Assembly: GCA_900753285.1 (NCBI GenBank)
Contig: CAADYN010000302.1
Location: 1-5,167, forward strand
Origin: Clostridia bacterium
Lineage (GTDB): Bacteria > Bacillota > Clostridia > Oscillospirales > CAG-272
DNA: 5,167 nucleotides
Reading direction: 5' to 3'
Shown here piece after piece: positions 5,111 to 5,167 of this stretch (position 1 is the stretch's first letter; each line of letters starts with the position of its first letter). The position numbers and the translations under genes are program-made. The notes beneath the pieces are model-generated. The model saw only the letters and a list, made by a program, of their open reading frames with translations. It was not told the origin of the DNA and searched no databases.

Positions 5111-5167
5111 TGCACTGAATTCATTCGTTTCACTTTCGCGCGGAGGGTTGAATACCAAATCAAAGTG
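5102..5167. other. Right-edge gene-free segment, probable continuation of the right element
   Basis: No gene is supported here. On the minus strand CCGCGCGAA (5143-5135) repeats the motif that opens the next module at 5091-5083. The segment ends in CCGCG (5106-5102), so a CGCG-bracketed unit like the one at 5042-5090 is suggested. TGAAT (5107-5111) and ATTCA (5119-5123) form a 5-bp stem. The left copy also starts with CCGCGT at 4-9, consistent with the same unit lying just outside the window. Confidence 0.35.

Noticed and set aside
5039..5166. Minus-strand open frame of about 42 codons entering from the right edge and ending in a TGA
   Set aside because: It runs through the structured repeat. 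The matching stretch of the left copy is shifted by a one-base deletion, so the reading frame is not conserved while the nucleotide blocks are.

Overview
The window looks like part of the chromosome of an anaerobic, monoderm, low-to-mid GC bacterium of the class Clostridia. An Oscillospiraceae-like gut or rumen lineage is my inference, not something the sequence proves. The reasons are a ferredoxin-dependent 2-oxoacid oxidoreductase (an enzyme of anaerobes), a YtqB/MnmM-type tRNA methyltransferase typical of Firmicutes, a membrane-anchored VanY-type carboxypeptidase, and strong GGAGG-like ribosome binding sites.

The centre (306-4775) is one minus-strand operon read right to left. A promoter with an extended -10 lies at 4747-4775. 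It is followed by iorA (2987-4708) and iorB (2374-2961), the two subunits of indolepyruvate:ferredoxin oxidoreductase. Next come a putative tRNA wobble-uridine methyltransferase (mnmM/ytqB, 1816-2370) and a VanY-family D-Ala-D-Ala carboxypeptidase (306-1781). Gaps between the genes are 25, 6 and 34 bp, and a Rho-independent terminator at 204-240 ends the transcript. IorA and IorB work as one enzyme in aromatic amino acid catabolism. The other two genes act in tRNA modification and cell-wall trimming and have no obvious metabolic link to it.

The two gene-free flanks are the unusual part. Bases 1-297 and the reverse complement of about 4817-5110 are diverged copies of the same element, facing inward on either side of the operon. 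They share identical blocks of 16 to 26 nt separated by variable sequence. The strongest hairpin, 11 bp with a 9-nt GGCGYYTGA loop, has changed at five stem positions between copies. Four of these are compensatory double changes and one is a single change to G-U, so pairing is kept throughout. That pattern suggests selection on folded structure: most likely a structured non-coding RNA family, or else a hairpin-bearing DNA repeat. I cannot match it to a family I know. The left copy is cut by the window edge, so the true 5' limit is unknown. No protein gene is supported in either flank.
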